DNA of 64,000 nucleotides from Pseudomonas helmanticensis. Its GTDB lineage: Bacteria; Pseudomonadota; Gammaproteobacteria; Pseudomonadales; Pseudomonadaceae. Under the pieces are notes generated by a model. The model saw only the letters and a program-made list of their open reading frames with translations, did not search any database and was not told where the DNA came from. The DNA lies in the NCBI RefSeq assembly GCF_900182985.1, contig NZ_FXUY01000001.1, positions 1,488,001-1,552,000 of the forward strand. Direction: 5' to 3'. Position 1 is the stretch's first letter, and the number at the start of each line of letters is the position of its first letter. Shown here piece after piece: positions 33,374 through 42,602 of this stretch. A program made the translations under genes and the position numbers.

Positions 33374-34167
33374 CCCTGAGCCTCAACCAGGGCAGCCTGC
33401 GCCACGCCAACGGAGTCGAGGCCCTGCGCGGCATCGATTTGCACATTGGTGTTGGCGAACAGGTGGCGATCATCGGTCCGTCCGGGGCCGGCAAATCGAG
33501 TTTGCTCAATCTGCTGGCCACCGCGTTGCGACCGAGCAGCGGCGAGATCGAAGTGCTTGGCGAACGCGCCTGGCACTTGTCCGCCGGCCAACGCCAACGT
33601 CTGCGTGCGCGTATCGGCCTGGTGCATCAGGCGCCGCCGCTGCCGCCGCGCCAGCGTGTGGTGACCGCCGTGCTCGCCGGTAAACTCGGCCAGTGGAGCC
33701 TGGGCAAAAGCCTGCTGAACCTGATGCATCCGCTGGACGTCGCCGGTGCTCGCGCGGTATTGGCGCGACTGGATCTCGGCGACAAACTGTTCGCCCATTG
33801 CCAGCAACTGTCCGGCGGCCAATTGCAGCGCGTCGGCATCGCCCGGGTGCTGTATCAGGCCCCACAAATCCTGCTCGCCGATGAACCAGTGTCGGCGATG
33901 GACCCGGTGATGGCCGGGCACACCCTGTCGATCCTGTCGCGGCATGCCCGCGAGCACAACGTCACGCTGGTGGCGAGCCTGCATGCTGTCGATCTGGCGT
34001 TGTCGCACTTTCCACGCATCATCGGTTTGCGCGACGGCCAGATCTTTTTCGACAGCCCTTCCGGGCAAGTCAGCGCGGACATGCTCGACGCCTTGTACGC
34101 CAACGAAAAACTGCAGTCGCCGACCGCTGCGGTCGCGCCGCTGACTGTGCAGATTCCACGATGCTGA
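33370..34167 (+). CDS. phnC: PhnC-like ABC transporter ATPase
   Basis: 265 residues. Walker A is [15 protein letters not shown] (about residue 37), the signature is [15 protein letters not shown], Walker B is [14 protein letters not shown], and the switch His lies in [11 protein letters not shown]. It matches PhnC-type ATPases of phosphonate/phosphate importers. The ATG overlaps the stop of the binding-protein gene (ATGA), so the two are translationally coupled. It energises uptake through the two permeases encoded next. Confidence 0.9.
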   Translation: MTLSLNQGSLRHANGVEALRGIDLHIGVGEQVAIIGPSGAGKSSLLNLLATALRPSSGEIEVLGERAWHLSAGQRQRLRARIGLVHQAPPLPPRQRVVTAVLAGKLGQWSLGKSLLNLMHPLDVAGARAVLARLDLGDKLFAHCQQLSGGQLQRVGIARVLYQAPQILLADEPVSAMDPVMAGHTLSILSRHAREHNVTLVASLHAVDLALSHFPRIIGLRDGQIFFDSPSGQVSADMLDALYANEKLQSPTAAVAPLTVQIPRC

Positions 34168-34988
34168 GCGCCGATTCACGCGATCCCGCCGCATGGCCGC
34201 GACTGTTGCTGAGCGTTTTGGCGATCGCCTTGTTGTGGCCGGGGATCCAGCTCAGTGAACTGAACCTCGGCGTGTTGCTGCAAGATGACAGCCGCAGCGA
34301 GATGGGCCGCTTCGTGTCGGCGTTCTGGCCACCGGCGCACGATCAAGCGTTCTTGCAACTGTTGCTCAAAGCCACGTTGCAAACCCTCGCCATCGCCACT
34401 GCCGGCATGGCCTTGGCCCTGCTGCTGGCGGTGCCGGCCGGGCTGCTGGCGAGTCGCGCGCTGTCGTTGTCCGCCGCCTCGCGCGGTGGCGTGCCGAGCG
34501 CCATGGGCCGGTTGTTGCGCTGGCCGATTCGCGGCTTGCTGATCTTCCTGCGCAGCGTGCCGGAGATTGTCTGGGCGCTGTTGTTTGTCCGCGCGGTCGG
34601 TCTTGGTCCGGCGGCGGGCGTGCTAGCCATCGCCATCACCTACAGCGGCATGCTCGGCAAGGTCTACGCGGAGATTTTCGAATCCACCGATCAGCGCCCG
34701 GCCCACGCCTTGCTGCAATCGGGCAGCGGCCGGCTGGCGAGTTTTGCCTACGGCATCGTGCCCAATGTCGCGGCGGAATTGCTCTCGTACACGGTCTATC
34801 GCTGGGAATGCGCAATCCGCGCTTCCGTGGTGATGGGTTTTGTCGGTGCGGGTGGGCTCGGCCAGCAGATCGATCTGTCGATCCGCATGTTTGCCGGCGG
34901 TGAAGTCGCCAGCATGCTGCTGACCTTCCTGGTATTGGTGTTGGCCGCCGACCAGCTCAGTCGCTTGTTGCGCTGGAGGCTGGCATGA
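34161..34988 (+). CDS. PhnE-like ABC permease 1
   Basis: 275 residues with about six hydrophobic segments. The permease (EAA-like) loop is visible as [20 protein letters not shown] with the following glycine-rich [20 protein letters not shown], as in PhnE. It overlaps the ATPase gene by seven bases and the next permease gene by four. Two different permeases suggest a heterodimeric channel. Confidence 0.9.
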   Translation: MLSADSRDPAAWPRLLLSVLAIALLWPGIQLSELNLGVLLQDDSRSEMGRFVSAFWPPAHDQAFLQLLLKATLQTLAIATAGMALALLLAVPAGLLASRALSLSAASRGGVPSAMGRLLRWPIRGLLIFLRSVPEIVWALLFVRAVGLGPAAGVLAIAITYSGMLGKVYAEIFESTDQRPAHALLQSGSGRLASFAYGIVPNVAAELLSYTVYRWECAIRASVVMGFVGAGGLGQQIDLSIRMFAGGEVASMLLTFLVLVLAADQLSRLLRWRLA

Positions 34989-35752
34989 ACCGGCTGATCA
35001 ATCTGGCGCTGATCATCGGCATCGTCGCGGCGGTGATTGCCTCGTTCAGCTATCTGGGCCTCGATCTCGGCGAGCTGAGCAGCGCCAACAGCCTGAAGCA
35101 GATGGGCGCTTACGTGCAGCGCTTTCTCAGCCCGGACTTGAGCGGCGGTTACCTGCAAGCGATTGTTCACGGCTCGCTGGAAACCCTCGCCATGTCGGCC
35201 CTCGGCACCCTGCTCGCGGCAGTGTTGGGGATCATCCTCGCCCTGCCCGCTGCCGGCCGTTTCGGCTGGCCGCTGCAAAGCGTTTCGCGGCTGTTGCTCA
35301 ATGGTTTGCGGGCGATTCCGGAACTGGTCTGGGCGGCATTAATGGTGCTCGCTGCCGGGCTCGGGCCGAATGCCGGCACCCTCGCTCTCGCCCTGCACAC
35401 CACGGGCGTGCTCGGCCGTCTGTTTGCCGAGGCACTGGAAAACACCCCGCCGCAACCTGCCGAAGCAATCCGTTTGCAAGGCGGCAATCCGCTTCTGGCG
35501 TTCTGCTACGGCACCTTGCCGAACCTGACGCCACAACTGCTCGCCTACATTCTGTACCGCTGGGAAAACAACATCCGCATGGCCAGCGTGCTGGGTTTTG
35601 TCGGCGCAGGCGGATTGGGGCAGATGCTCTATGTGAGCCTCAGCCTGTTTCAGGAGGCGCAAGCCAGCACGGTGATCCTGGCGATGCTGTTGCTGGTATT
35701 GGCAGTGGATTCGCTGAGTGCCTGGAGCCGGCAACGCTGGGTCAAGGCGTAA
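34985..35752 (+). CDS. phnE: PhnE-like ABC permease 2
   Basis: 255 residues. It is similar in plan to the preceding permease: N-terminal membrane segment, LRAIPELVWAALMVLAAGLG, the coupling loop AIRLQGGNPLLAFCYGTLPN, then [19 protein letters not shown]. The ATGA overlap with the first permease gene indicates coupled translation. It is the last gene of the importer operon, and a strong hairpin without a T tract follows. Confidence 0.9.
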   Translation: MNRLINLALIIGIVAAVIASFSYLGLDLGELSSANSLKQMGAYVQRFLSPDLSGGYLQAIVHGSLETLAMSALGTLLAAVLGIILALPAAGRFGWPLQSVSRLLLNGLRAIPELVWAALMVLAAGLGPNAGTLALALHTTGVLGRLFAEALENTPPQPAEAIRLQGGNPLLAFCYGTLPNLTPQLLAYILYRWENNIRMASVLGFVGAGGLGQMLYVSLSLFQEAQASTVILAMLLLVLAVDSLSAWSRQRWVKA

Positions 35753-35791
35753 AACACCCCGCCTCGATCATTCGTGCAATCCGCTTAACGT

Positions 35792-35825
35792 CGGCAAGCG
35801 CGCTACCCGGGCAGCGCGCTTGCCG
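35792..35825. terminator. Strong hairpin between convergent genes
   Basis: A perfect 13-bp stem, CGGCAAGCGCGCT paired with AGCGCGCTTGCCG, encloses an eight-base loop. There is no T tract on either strand. It lies between the permease gene and the convergent rlhA gene, and probably protects or ends transcripts. Confidence 0.5.
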
Positions 35826-35830
35826 GTCGC

Positions 35831-37819
35831 TTAGTGCGGTGCGCGCGGGATGGTTTTCATCAGGTCTTCAGGGCTGATGTGGCCGACCACGCTACCCGGT
35901 TGCGGCAGGTTGAGGATGTGCCCCTTCATTTTGCCGATGATGTGCATCTCGCACGGTTTGCAGTCGAATTTCAGCGTCAGCACTTCATCGCCGTGAATCA
36001 ACTGCATCGGCGCGACTTTGGTGCGCACGCCGGTCACGCCTTTGGCCTGTTTCGGGCACAGGTTGAAGGAGAAGCGCAGACAATGCTTGGTGATCATCAC
36101 CGGCACTTCGCCCGCCTCTTCGTGAGCTTCGTAAGCAGCGTCGATCAGCTTCACGCCGTGACGGTGATAGAAGTCGCGAGCCTTCTGGTTGTAGACGTTG
36201 GCAAGGAACGTCAGGTGCGAATCCGGGTACACCGGCGGCGGGCTGGTTTCGGCTTTGCGGCTGCCACGCGGGTGAGCGGCAACACGGGCAGCGGTGAGGT
36301 TCTCGATCACTTCACGGCGCAGGGCTTTGAGCTGCGAGTTGGGGATGAAGAACGCCTCTGGCGCATCCAGCTTGATGTCGGTGGCGTGGTACTGCGTGGT
36401 GCCGAGCTGGCCGAGCAGATCGCGCAGCTGTTCCAGCGCCTGTTCAGGCTTGTTGGCTACACCGAACGGCCCGTCGAGGGTGACGCTGGCGCTGATGCCT
36501 TCCTCGCTGGTGGCGGTCACTTCCAGCTGTTGTTCACGCAGACGCGCAACCCAGCTGAGGGCCACGCGACGCTCCGAAGAAGTCTTTTGCAGCGCCTGTT
36601 GCCAGTTGTGATCGAGGTTGCGATTCAACGGGTGATTCGGGCGCAGCTTGTACAGGCCTTCGGGCATTTCGTTCGGCTCGACGCGGTAGCGGTAACGCTT
36701 CTCGCCGTCTTCCTCGAACTCGCCTTTGGCCTCGGCGATGTTGGCGCGGAAACCGACCACTTCGCGTTTGACCAAGACGTTCAGGCCATCACCGTTGGAC
36801 AGCGGCTCGTGGGTCACCACCTGCATGTCACGCTTGGCGACTTTCTCGACGATGCCGACCGGCAGCCCGGTGAAGGTCGGCGAATCGAAGGCGCCGATGT
36901 CGATCTTGCGGTCGGTGACGAAGTAATCGGTGCTGCCACGGTGGAAGGTCTTTTCCGGGTCGGGCAGGAAGAAATGCGCGGTGCGGCCGCTGGAAGCGCG
37001 GGCCAGATCCGGACGGTCTTCAAGGACGTCGTCGAGGCGCTGGCGGTAATAGGCGGTGATGTTCTTCACATAGCCCATGTCCTTGTAGCGACCTTCGATC
37101 TTGAACGAACGCACACCGGCTTCGACCAGCGCGCGGATGTTGGCGCTCTGGTTGTTGTCCTTCATCGACAGCAGGTGTTTTTCGTAGGCGATTACCCCGC
37201 CCTTTTCGTCTTTCAGGGTGTACGGCAAGCGGCAGGCCTGCGAGCAGTCGCCACGGTTGGCGCTGCGCCCGGTCTGCGCGTGGGAAATGTTGCACTGGCC
37301 GGAGAAGGCCACGCACAACGCGCCGTGGATGAAGAACTCGACGGCGGCATCGGTTTCATCGGCGATCGCGCGGATTTCCTGCAGGTTCAGCTCACGGGCC
37401 AACACCAATTGCGAGAAACCGGCCTGATCGAGGAACTTCGCCCGCTCAAGGGTGCGAATGTCGGTCTGGGTCGAGGCATGCAGCTCGATCGGCGGAATGT
37501 CCAGTTCCATCACGCCCAGATCCTGGACGATCAACGCATCGACACCGGCGTCGTACAGCTGGTGGATCAGCTTGCGGGCCGGCTCCAGTTCGTTGTCGTG
37601 CAGGATCGTGTTGATCGTGGTGAAGATGCGCGCGTGGTAACGGCGGGCGAATTCGACCAGTTCGGCGATCTCGCCGACTTCGTTGCAGGCGTTGTGGCGT
37701 GCACCGAAGCTCGGGCCGCCGATGTACACGGCGTCGGCGCCGTGGAGGATCGCCTCGCGGGCGATGGCGACATCGCGTGCAGGGCTGAGCAATTCCAGAT
37801 GATGCTTGGGCAAGGACAT
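35831..37819 (-). CDS. rlhA: U32-family protein RlhA, 23S rRNA C2501 hydroxylation
   Basis: 662 residues, close to E. coli RlhA (YdcP). The U32 core begins LELLSPARDVAIAREAILHG and includes GADAVYIGGPSFGAR. Four conserved cysteines, thought to hold an iron-sulfur cluster, are visible in HGALCVAFSGQC, GDCSQACRLP. The C-terminal domain has further cysteines (ITKHCLRFSFNLCPKQ, FDCKPCEMH). RlhA is needed for 5-hydroxycytidine at position 2501 of 23S rRNA, using prephenate-derived chemistry in E. coli. The ATG at 37819 gives the standard MSLPKHHLELLSPA start. Longer upstream frames are not protein-like. Confidence 0.9.
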   Translation of the reverse strand: MSLPKHHLELLSPARDVAIAREAILHGADAVYIGGPSFGARHNACNEVGEIAELVEFARRYHARIFTTINTILHDNELEPARKLIHQLYDAGVDALIVQDLGVMELDIPPIELHASTQTDIRTLERAKFLDQAGFSQLVLARELNLQEIRAIADETDAAVEFFIHGALCVAFSGQCNISHAQTGRSANRGDCSQACRLPYTLKDEKGGVIAYEKHLLSMKDNNQSANIRALVEAGVRSFKIEGRYKDMGYVKNITAYYRQRLDDVLEDRPDLARASSGRTAHFFLPDPEKTFHRGSTDYFVTDRKIDIGAFDSPTFTGLPVGIVEKVAKRDMQVVTHEPLSNGDGLNVLVKREVVGFRANIAEAKGEFEEDGEKRYRYRVEPNEMPEGLYKLRPNHPLNRNLDHNWQQALQKTSSERRVALSWVARLREQQLEVTATSEEGISASVTLDGPFGVANKPEQALEQLRDLLGQLGTTQYHATDIKLDAPEAFFIPNSQLKALRREVIENLTAARVAAHPRGSRKAETSPPPVYPDSHLTFLANVYNQKARDFYHRHGVKLIDAAYEAHEEAGEVPVMITKHCLRFSFNLCPKQAKGVTGVRTKVAPMQLIHGDEVLTLKFDCKPCEMHIIGKMKGHILNLPQPGSVVGHISPEDLMKTIPRAPH

Positions 37820-37994
37820 AGTTTTTTTAGTCAGGCTGTCACGGTAGGCGCGCATTCTACCCCTGAAACGCGCGCCCGGCACGCCTCTGCTGCCCGATGG
37901 CTGGCGTCGCGCCACAGATGCCCGCCCACTATCGACGATGACGCGCCGGCGAAGCTGCACTTACAATGCGCGGACCTTTTGCCTCGGCCCGCCC

Positions 37995-38858
37995 ATGGAC
38001 ATCGACCTCGCTCGCACCTTCCTCGAAATCGTCCGCCACGGCAGCCTCGCCGCCGCCGCGCAGAAGCTCTTCGTCACGCAAACGGCGATCACCGCGCGGG
38101 TACAGAAACTCGAAAGCCAGTTGGGCAGCACGTTGTTCGTGCGCAACCGCGCCGGGGCGAAACTGACGCCCAATGGCGAGGCTTTCGTCGTCTACGCCAA
38201 TCAACTGGTGCAGACCTGGGAAGCGGCGCGCCGCGATCTGCCGCTGCCCGAGGGCTATCACAACGTGCTGCACATCGGCGGCGAAGTCAGCCTGTGCAAC
38301 CCGCTGATGCTCAGTTGGGCTGCCGAACTGCGCGAGAAAATCCCCGGGCATGCCCTGCGCATGGAAATCCGCGACGGCGAAAACCTCCTGCGCCAGCTCG
38401 AACTCGGCGTACTCGATGCGGCGCTGGTCTATCAGCCGGAATACTGGCCGGGCCTGCAGGTCGAGCAAGTGCTGGAGGAAAAACTGATTCTGGTGCGTGC
38501 GCCCGAGCGCCCGGATCCTTACGTCTATATCGATTGGGGCCCGGATTTCCGTCGTCAGCACGACGCCGCCCTGCCGGAAAAAGCCAAGGCTGCGCTGAGT
38601 TTCAACCTCGGCCCGCTGGCCCTGCAATACATTCTCGAACACGGCGGCAGCGGCTATTTCCGCACCCGCGTCGTGCGCACCTACCTGGAGAGCGGCGCCC
38701 TCGAAGCCGTGACCAAAGCCCCGGAATTCAGCTATCCGACTTACCTGGTGTACTCACGCGACCGCGACTCGGCGATCCTGCAACAAGCCTTTGACCTGCT
38801 GCGCGAAGTGATCAAGGCCGATGACGACTGGTCGCAGCGCTGGAACCCGTTGAGTTGA
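37995..38858 (+). CDS. LysR-family regulator
   Basis: 287 residues. The start MDIDLARTFLEIVRHGSLAA and the HTH AQKLFVTQTAITARVQKLE are standard. The effector domain is short and has the odd aromatic pieces VYQPEYWPGLQVEQ and VYIDWGPDFRRQHDA. It is divergent from rlhA, with a 175-base gap. It is related to regulators of unknown target such as HdfR-like proteins. The ATG at 37995 is chosen over an upstream frame extension of 19 codons. Confidence 0.9.
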   Translation: MDIDLARTFLEIVRHGSLAAAAQKLFVTQTAITARVQKLESQLGSTLFVRNRAGAKLTPNGEAFVVYANQLVQTWEAARRDLPLPEGYHNVLHIGGEVSLCNPLMLSWAAELREKIPGHALRMEIRDGENLLRQLELGVLDAALVYQPEYWPGLQVEQVLEEKLILVRAPERPDPYVYIDWGPDFRRQHDAALPEKAKAALSFNLGPLALQYILEHGGSGYFRTRVVRTYLESGALEAVTKAPEFSYPTYLVYSRDRDSAILQQAFDLLREVIKADDDWSQRWNPLS

Positions 38859-38970
38859 GGCGGCTGCTTTACACCGGAACATGGCGTATGTGACCTCAAG
38901 GTCCGGCCTGCACAAACGGCCGGATCGGCTAATCTGCCGGGTATAACCACAATACCGACAGGTGATTGCA

Positions 38971-40116
38971 GTGAGGCAGACCACCGAGGCATTTCGCAGC
39001 CGCTACCGCGCGGCCATTCATCCGCTGTACAACCCGTGGCTGCATGGCGCTTTTGTGCTGCTGTTCGGTGTGTTGGCCATCGGCGCGTTCTGGAGCAGCG
39101 TGCACCAGGTCAACTGGCTGGAATGGCTGACAGTGCCGCTGACGCTGTTGTTCTTCAACTTCGGCGTGTACACGGTGCATCGCCATCTCGGCCATCACAA
39201 AAAAGCCTTTGCCAAACTGTTCTACGCACGCCACGCCGGCGACCATCACAGCTTTTTCACCCCCGGCCACATGACTTACGACAGCGCTCGCGACTGGCGG
39301 GTGATTTTGTTTCCGGCATGGCTGATCGTCGTCCACACGCTGCTGATCACTTTGCCGTTGTGGTGGCTGTTCGCGCAGTTCAACGGCAACGTCGCCGGGC
39401 TGTTTGGCGGTTGCATGGTGCTCGGTTACCTGACTTATGAAGTGTTTCATGCCGGCGAACACCTGCCGCCGAGCAACCCGCTGACGCGCCTGCCGTGGAT
39501 CCGTCAGATGCGCCGCCTGCACGAACTGCATCACCGTCGCGAGCGCATGCAGGAGCGCAATTTCAATATCGTCCTGCCGTTGATGGACTACCTGTTCGGC
39601 ACCCTGTACTGGGAACCGGAGCCCGCCCCTTTGAGCTATTCGAGAATGCCCATGACCCGCATGCAGCACCAGATCGATATCGCCGGCGAACCGGTTGCCG
39701 TGCTCGCCTACGCGGCCAGCGTCAGTCGCTGGCCGGAATGGCACCCGTCGTCCTTGCGAATCGTCGGCGCACAAGGTCCGCTGCACGCCGGAGCGCATTT
39801 CGAAGAGGACATCAATGCTGGCGGACGCGAAGGTCATTTGCGCTGGGAAGTCACGGAGTACCTGCCCGGCCGACGCTGGTGCGCGCGGGCTCAGGGCGAT
39901 CATGGTTTGTCGTTGCTGCTGACTTACGAGTGCGCGGCCGAGGCTGGCGGTACGCGGTTTGTGCGCACGCTGGATTACCGCTTTGACGGCCTCGGCATGC
40001 GCATTGCCAATCAGTTGTTGCTGAAGCGGCGCATCGATCGCGAATCGGCCGCCTCGATGCTGGCGCTGCGCGACATGGCCACGCAATACCTGGCTGCGGC
40101 GAGGGCCAGCGCGTGA
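38971..40116 (+). CDS. Fatty acid hydroxylase-superfamily protein fused to an SRPBCC domain
   Basis: 381 residues. Residues 20-200 form a membrane-bound di-iron oxygenase domain with histidine clusters HRHLGHHKKAF, HAGDHHSFF and HELHHRRER. Residues 225-375 form an SRPBCC (START/polyketide cyclase-like) lipid-binding domain with AYAASVSRWPEWHPSSL and AGAHFEEDI. The GTG at 38971 has ACAGGTGA seven bases upstream. A GTG at 38962 would lie inside that site. Linking an oxygenase to a hydrophobic-ligand carrier suggests hydroxylation of a bound lipid or terpenoid. It overlaps the next gene. Confidence 0.88.
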   Translation: MRQTTEAFRSRYRAAIHPLYNPWLHGAFVLLFGVLAIGAFWSSVHQVNWLEWLTVPLTLLFFNFGVYTVHRHLGHHKKAFAKLFYARHAGDHHSFFTPGHMTYDSARDWRVILFPAWLIVVHTLLITLPLWWLFAQFNGNVAGLFGGCMVLGYLTYEVFHAGEHLPPSNPLTRLPWIRQMRRLHELHHRRERMQERNFNIVLPLMDYLFGTLYWEPEPAPLSYSRMPMTRMQHQIDIAGEPVAVLAYAASVSRWPEWHPSSLRIVGAQGPLHAGAHFEEDINAGGREGHLRWEVTEYLPGRRWCARAQGDHGLSLLLTYECAAEAGGTRFVRTLDYRFDGLGMRIANQLLLKRRIDRESAASMLALRDMATQYLAAARASA

Positions 40117-41189
40117 GGCTGCGGCATGTTTTTTTGCTGCTGATCATTATCGTCATCGCGTTTTTACTGTTGATGCCGACCAGAGTCGAACCGGTGGCCT
40201 GGACGCCGCAGCCGGCACCTTCGTTGACGGCGGGTGTCTACGCCGAAAACCAGCGCCTCAAAGCCGTGGCGCAGGTCGGGCCGGGCGATATCGAAGGCCC
40301 GGAAGCGTTGTTGCTGGAAGAGGACTTCCTGATCACCGGCCTGCATGACGGCCGACTGATTCGCACCAGCCTCGACGGCACGCAGCGCAAGGTGCTGGCC
40401 GATACCGGCGGGCGGCCGCTCGGTCTCGCGCGCCATCCCAACGGGTTGCTGGTGATTGCCGATGGCGTCAAAGGTTTGCTGTCTCTGGATGCTCAGGGAC
40501 AGTTGATAGCGCTGACCAAGAGTGCCAATGGCGTCGACTTCGGTTTTACCGATGACGTCGCCATCGATAAATCCGGGCATTACGCCTATTTCAGCGATGC
40601 TTCCAGCCGCTGGGGCTACGGTCATGACGGCGAGGCCATCATCGAGCATGGCGGCGACGGGCGCCTGCTGCGCTATGACTTTCAGAGCGGTAAAACCAGC
40701 GTGTTGCTGGACAAGCTGGAGTTCGCCAACGGCGTGACCCTCGGCCCGGATGACGCCTATGTGCTGGTCAATGAAACCGGCGCCTATCGCATCAGCCGTT
40801 ACTGGCTGAGCGGGCCGAAAGCCGGCACCCATGATCTGTTTATCGACAACCTGCCCGGGTTGCCGGACAACCTCGCGTTCAATGGCAGCAACCGTTTTTG
40901 GGTGGCGTTGTATGCGCCGCGCAACGCCCTGCTCGATGCCACTGCCGGGCACCCCTTCGTGCGCAAGATGATTGTGCGGGCGTTGAGCGTGCTGCCGAAA
41001 CCGGTGGAGAAGCGCGGGTTTGCGCTGGGGCTGGATCTGAACGGCAAGGTGATTGCCAATCTGCAGGATGCGAGCAGCGGCAATTACTCGCCGATTACCA
41101 CGGTGCGCGAGTATGGGCAGTGGTTGTATTTCGGCTCGCTGAAGGCGACGCATATGGCGCGGATGCCGTTGGATGCGGCCCTTGAGTGA
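40113..41189 (+). CDS. Strictosidine synthase/SMP-30-like beta-propeller protein
   Basis: 358 residues. One N-terminal membrane anchor (FLLLIIIVIAFLLLM) is followed by a six-bladed propeller with GRPLGLARHPNGLLVIADG, TDDVAIDKSGHYAYFSDASS and LEFANGVTLGPDDAYVLVNE. This is the strictosidine-synthase-like/gluconolactonase group, which often has esterase or lactonase activity with a bound calcium. It starts GTGA over the stop of the oxygenase gene, so both act in one pathway. The membrane anchor would place the propeller in the periplasm. Confidence 0.88.
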   Translation: MRLRHVFLLLIIIVIAFLLLMPTRVEPVAWTPQPAPSLTAGVYAENQRLKAVAQVGPGDIEGPEALLLEEDFLITGLHDGRLIRTSLDGTQRKVLADTGGRPLGLARHPNGLLVIADGVKGLLSLDAQGQLIALTKSANGVDFGFTDDVAIDKSGHYAYFSDASSRWGYGHDGEAIIEHGGDGRLLRYDFQSGKTSVLLDKLEFANGVTLGPDDAYVLVNETGAYRISRYWLSGPKAGTHDLFIDNLPGLPDNLAFNGSNRFWVALYAPRNALLDATAGHPFVRKMIVRALSVLPKPVEKRGFALGLDLNGKVIANLQDASSGNYSPITTVREYGQWLYFGSLKATHMARMPLDAALE

Positions 41190-41222
41190 GCCAACGGATT
41201 TTATGTTGCATGGGCGGATGCC

Positions 41223-41287
41223 ATCGCGAGCAGGCTCACTCCTACAATTGAAATGCGATCCCCTGTAGGAGTGAGCCTGCTCGCGAT
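41223..41287. repeat. REP-type inverted repeat
   Basis: Perfect 24-bp arms (atcgcgagcaggctcactcc plus taca, and its complement) flank a 17-base centre. The gcgagcaggctc core is the common REP motif of fluorescent pseudomonads. It lies between two convergent genes. Confidence 0.9.
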
Positions 41288-41296
41288 AGCGGTCTG

Positions 41297-41461
41297 TCAG
41301 TTGCTGGACTTGTCAAACTTGTCCGGATCTTCGTCTTCCGGCAATTCCTCATCCCGCTCTTCAGGATTGGCCGTGGTATGCGCCGGGCTGTTGGGTTCGG
41401 AATGGGTGGGAACCGGGTCGAATGCGCCCTGCTCTTCACTGGGGAATTTGGGATCGTTCAT
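41297..41461 (-). CDS. Small acidic disordered protein
   Basis: 54 residues starting MNDPKFPSEEQGAFDPVPTH and ending in an acidic run (EERDEELPEDEDPDKFDK). It has no hydrophobic segments and is probably intrinsically disordered. GCGAGGTGCC precedes the ATG. The composition is like that of the protein encoded at 42603-42872, and both lie beside stress-type genes. The function is unknown. Confidence 0.6.
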   Translation of the reverse strand: MNDPKFPSEEQGAFDPVPTHSEPNSPAHTTANPEERDEELPEDEDPDKFDKSSN

Positions 41462-41481
41462 GAGGCACCTCGCAAAGAGCC

Positions 41482-41488
41482 AGTATAG
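41482..41488 (-). promoter_or_regulatory. Possible RpoS-type -10 element
   Basis: On the minus strand the sequence CTATACT lies 21 bases before the ATG of the small acidic protein gene. It equals the core of the sigma-38 extended -10 consensus. The predicted leader would be only about 14 bases long, which makes this uncertain. Confidence 0.3.
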
Positions 41489-41570
41489 GAAGACTCTGTA
41501 CATTCGAGGTGCCGGTCGTGGGCGTCGTTCCAGTCAATTCACCACCGGGAGTCGGTGGCGCGACTGGCGG

Positions 41571-41813
41571 TCAGGTACGGGCCTGCAGTTGCTCGACGAT
41601 CTTGTCTTTGACTTGCAAGCGCTTCTCTTTGAGTTTTTTCAGCGTGTCGTCGCTGGGCGCATCCGAAGTCGCCGTCTCGGCCTTGACGACGTCGGCGTCT
41701 GCCTGGGAATACTTGTTGATCAGTGCGTCCAGATGTGGATCCGCGGTGCGTTTTTGCTGGATCTCTTCCTTCGTCAGTTTCAAATCCTGTAACAAATCAT
41801 GGGTCACCGGCAT
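41571..41813 (-). CDS. DUF465/YdcH-type small helical protein
   Basis: 80 residues, almost all helical. HDLLQDLKLTKEEIQQKRTA and the segment DPHLDALINKYSQADADVV are followed by LKKLKEKRLQVKDKIVEQL, the charged helical-hairpin pattern of YdcH (DUF465) proteins. GGAGGTGTTCC precedes the ATG. It is cytoplasmic and of unknown function, found here next to a stress-type cluster. Confidence 0.7.
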   Translation of the reverse strand: MPVTHDLLQDLKLTKEEIQQKRTADPHLDALINKYSQADADVVKAETATSDAPSDDTLKKLKEKRLQVKDKIVEQLQART

Positions 41814-42017
41814 GGAACACCTCCGTCAGTTGATCGGCAGCCAACGCGACCGATGCGCTGGCCAGTTATCAGAATGGCCTCGGTTGCCCGGTTCTGTCGA
41901 CCACCTGTCAGACCAGCGGTGTCCGTTCGTCGCCCTGTCGCAAATGCGATAAAACCTTTGTTCGCGCAATTCCCTCCATTGCATAACACCCATAAAAACC
42001 TGCGTGGAGATACACCA

Positions 42018-42539
42018 ATGGACGGATTCAAACTGCGTCATCTGGTTCTGGCTGTCGCTTTGAGCAGCGGCATGGGCAGTGCTTTCGCCGCCACTGACAA
42101 CGATTTTGTCGATAACGCCGCCGCCGGCGGGATTGCCGAGATCGAAGCGAGCCGTCTGGCCCTGGAAAAAAGTTCGTCAGCCGACATCAAGGCTTTCGCC
42201 AACATGATGATCACCGACCATGGCAAGGCCAACGACGAGCTGGCCAGCATTGCCAAGGCCAACGACATCGAAGTCCCGGACAGCACGACGCTGGTCAAGC
42301 AGGCCAAGGAAAAGATCCTCGACATGCGCGATGAATCCTTCGATGCGGCCTACGCCAACAACCAGGTCAAGGCCCACGAAGAAACCATCGAGTTGTTCAA
42401 GAAACAAGCCAACACCGTGACCGACGACAAGGTCAAAGGCGCCACCGAACTCAAGGGCTTCGCGCAGAAAATGCTCCCGGGGCTGGAAAAACACCTGGCG
42501 GCAGCGAAAGAGCTGCAAGCCAAACATCCGAGCAAATAA
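42018..42539 (+). CDS. DUF4142 periplasmic protein
   Basis: 173 residues. A signal peptide (HLVLAVALSSGMGSAFA) is followed by a ferritin-like helical bundle domain. The sequence AAAGGIAEIEASRLALEKSS, FANMMITDHGKANDELASIA and the later AHEETIELFKKQA are characteristic of DUF4142. Proteins of this family are often stress-induced in soil bacteria. The ATG at 42018 gives the natural signal peptide, although the frame is open further upstream. A terminator follows. Confidence 0.88.
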   Translation: MDGFKLRHLVLAVALSSGMGSAFAATDNDFVDNAAAGGIAEIEASRLALEKSSSADIKAFANMMITDHGKANDELASIAKANDIEVPDSTTLVKQAKEKILDMRDESFDAAYANNQVKAHEETIELFKKQANTVTDDKVKGATELKGFAQKMLPGLEKHLAAAKELQAKHPSK

Positions 42540-42556
42540 TCCCTCTGTTTCGTCAC

Positions 42557-42591
42557 AAAAAAGGCCGCATCCTCGGATGCGGCCTTTGTTT
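42557..42591. terminator. Rho-independent terminator
   Basis: Stem GGCCGCATCC/GGATGCGGCC with a two-base gap at the loop, A run before it and TTTGTTT after it. It ends the DUF4142 gene and can also serve the convergent gene at 42603. Confidence 0.85.
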
Positions 42592-42602
42592 ATCTGCGCA
42601 AA

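Noticed and set aside
35834..38794. A 986-codon open frame on the plus strand
   Set aside because: It lies antisense to rlhA, which has clear U32 motifs, and then runs out of frame through the LysR gene. It results from the GC-rich codon bias.
41799..42017. N-terminal extension of the DUF4142 frame
   Set aside because: The extension is Arg/Pro-rich and would bury the signal peptide that begins at the 42018 ATG.
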